Positions 49,564-50,276 of a DNA stretch of 50,276 bases are shown here, piece by piece. This DNA comes from Amoeboaphelidium occidentale. Taxonomy: Eukaryota; Aphelidiomycota; Aphelidea. A program made the position numbers and the translations under genes. The notes under the pieces were generated by a model, which ran no database searches, had not been told where the DNA came from, and saw only the letters and a program-made list of their open reading frames with translations. How positions within the stretch are numbered: position 1 is the stretch's first letter; every line of letters begins with the position of its first letter. The stretch spans positions 1 to 50,276 of the forward strand of contig JALGPX010000085.1 of assembly GCA_023515795.1 (NCBI GenBank), written 5' to 3'.

Positions 49564-50276
49564 ATGTTGTCACTAAAAGAATTCTTGGATCGACCATTAC
49601 CAAACGTTATCCAAGGAGTTTCGACTACAGGAACAGAAACTACTCTACCGAGCAATCCACGAGTGGACAAGATTACATTCAGGCATTGGGATAATTTCAA
49701 ACAAGATCGTGATAGTGGCATCAACAAATTGGCCGAAGAAAATGCCTCATTGACGTTTTCGGAACCCGAGGAAGTGGCTTTGATGCCCGTGCGCTCGGAG
49801 GATGCTATTCGCAGTGCGTTCTTTGAGACTATCAATCCGCGTATAAAACGTGTTTTTAGAGCATTGTATGGTACTTATTACAGTTTCATGCCACATGAAG
49901 ACATTTTCCTATTGGATCCTGACTTGGCATTGGCAGATCATGGTGATCCCTCCAAACCTTTATTTCCGGTTGAACTCAAGACATTCTGGGCGTTTCCTGC
50001 CAACAGCTTGACTTCTTTGGTTGGACCATTTCTGGAAGATCAAGCTGCGATTCTTGACAACACTGGTTCTTCTAAGCATGGCTCGACTTCGAAGGAATAT
50101 CGCGCCGTGGCTCAAATTTATGGCTATATGAGCGTGAACCACATGAAGTATGGCCTATTGTCTACCTACAGGTTTTCGTTCTTCTTCAGGAGAATGGATC
50201 GCGAAGACGGTGTTTCGGTACTGGAAGTATCCCCTCCTATTCCTACATCAGAGTTAATGAGGTCTTTGGTTTATGT
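49564..50276 (+). CDS. PD-(D/E)XK domain protein, Crinkler-type nuclease(-kinase) class (3' partial)
   Basis: The frame is open to the window end (237 residues seen). The core shows acidic residues near D120 (LLDPDLALADH), then E137-L-K139 in LFPVELKTFWAF, and a helix with AVAQIYGYMSVN followed by the strand YGLLSTYRFSFFFRR. This 'D...ExK...QxxxY' order is the restriction-enzyme-like nuclease seen in Crinkler-type effectors and often fused to a protein kinase in chytrids, Mucoromycota and oomycetes. The kinase part would lie beyond the window. An in-frame ATG at 49480 could extend it by 28 residues. No signal peptide or header domain is seen at this start; an upstream exon may exist. Confidence 0.7.
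   Translation, partial: MLSLKEFLDRPLPNVIQGVSTTGTETTLPSNPRVDKITFRHWDNFKQDRDSGINKLAEENASLTFSEPEEVALMPVRSEDAIRSAFFETINPRIKRVFRALYGTYYSFMPHEDIFLLDPDLALADHGDPSKPLFPVELKTFWAFPANSLTSLVGPFLEDQAAILDNTGSSKHGSTSKEYRAVAQIYGYMSVNHMKYGLLSTYRFSFFFRRMDREDGVSVLEVSPPIPTSELMRSLVY

Overview
The window looks like nuclear DNA of a compact eukaryotic genome, most likely a zoosporic (flagellated) fungus of the chytrid/blastoclad grade. Four kinds of evidence support this. There is an intraflagellar transport protein (IFT54/TRAF3IP1-like), so the organism builds a cilium. There is a secreted AA11-type lytic polysaccharide monooxygenase with CBM19-like chitin-binding modules, a fungal trait. A DBF2/SID2 kinase and an RVS167-type BAR-SH3 protein point the same way. 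All 21 introns I could place are GT-AG and only 32-52 bp long, several with a CTAAC or TTAAC branch-point-like element. A species cannot be named from the sequence alone.

Layout. 1-9.8 kb: the 3' part of an NADPH oxidase with a large extracellular domain; a mitochondrial-looking PD-(D/E)XK protein; coatomer gamma; a four-exon TMC channel-like protein. 9.9-17.2 kb: DBF2/SID2 kinase, nucleoporin SEH1, a small signal-peptide protein found by splicing, RRP36, GTP cyclohydrolase II, dCTP deaminase and IFT54. 17.2-30.9 kb: RVS167-like BAR-SH3, ACSF3-like acyl-CoA synthetase, an unrecognised secreted protein, ENP2/NOL10, an NCLX-type cation exchanger, APN2/APEX2 and AP-1 gamma adaptin. 31-36.8 kb: a RAD51AP1-like protein, the chitin LPMO, a relic of a Fanzor/TnpB-like nuclease gene, a LEA2-like membrane protein, mitochondrial ribosomal protein mS23 and a small multi-pass membrane protein. 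36.8-47.4 kb: six minus-strand genes in a row: CLIP-170-like, clathrin light chain, PRP22/DHX8, an unrecognised ubiquitin-like-header protein, RPC40/POLR1C and a membrane protein with an extracellular WD40 propeller. 47.6-50.3 kb: an orphan membrane protein, a second LEA2-like protein, and the start of a PD-(D/E)XK protein of the Crinkler-type nuclease(-kinase) class that runs off the window.

Most genes are housekeeping genes for vesicle traffic (COPG, AP-1 gamma, clathrin light chain, RVS167), ribosome biogenesis (RRP36, ENP2, RPC40), splicing (PRP22), repair (APN2, RAD51AP1-like) and nucleotide or cofactor supply (RIB1, DCD). No operon-like system is evident. The accessory and lineage-specific material is the NOX ectodomain fusion, the secreted and membrane orphans, the LPMO, the Fanzor relic and the nuclease gene at the right edge. 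Genes are packed so tightly that several convergent pairs must share 3' ends, and tandem pairs are only 36-66 bp apart.

The assembly has two gaps (Ns at 37427-37447 and 38347) inside the CLIP-170-like gene. Each is flanked by a near-identical direct repeat, and collapsing both repeats restores one uninterrupted reading frame, so these are probably unmerged contig overlaps.
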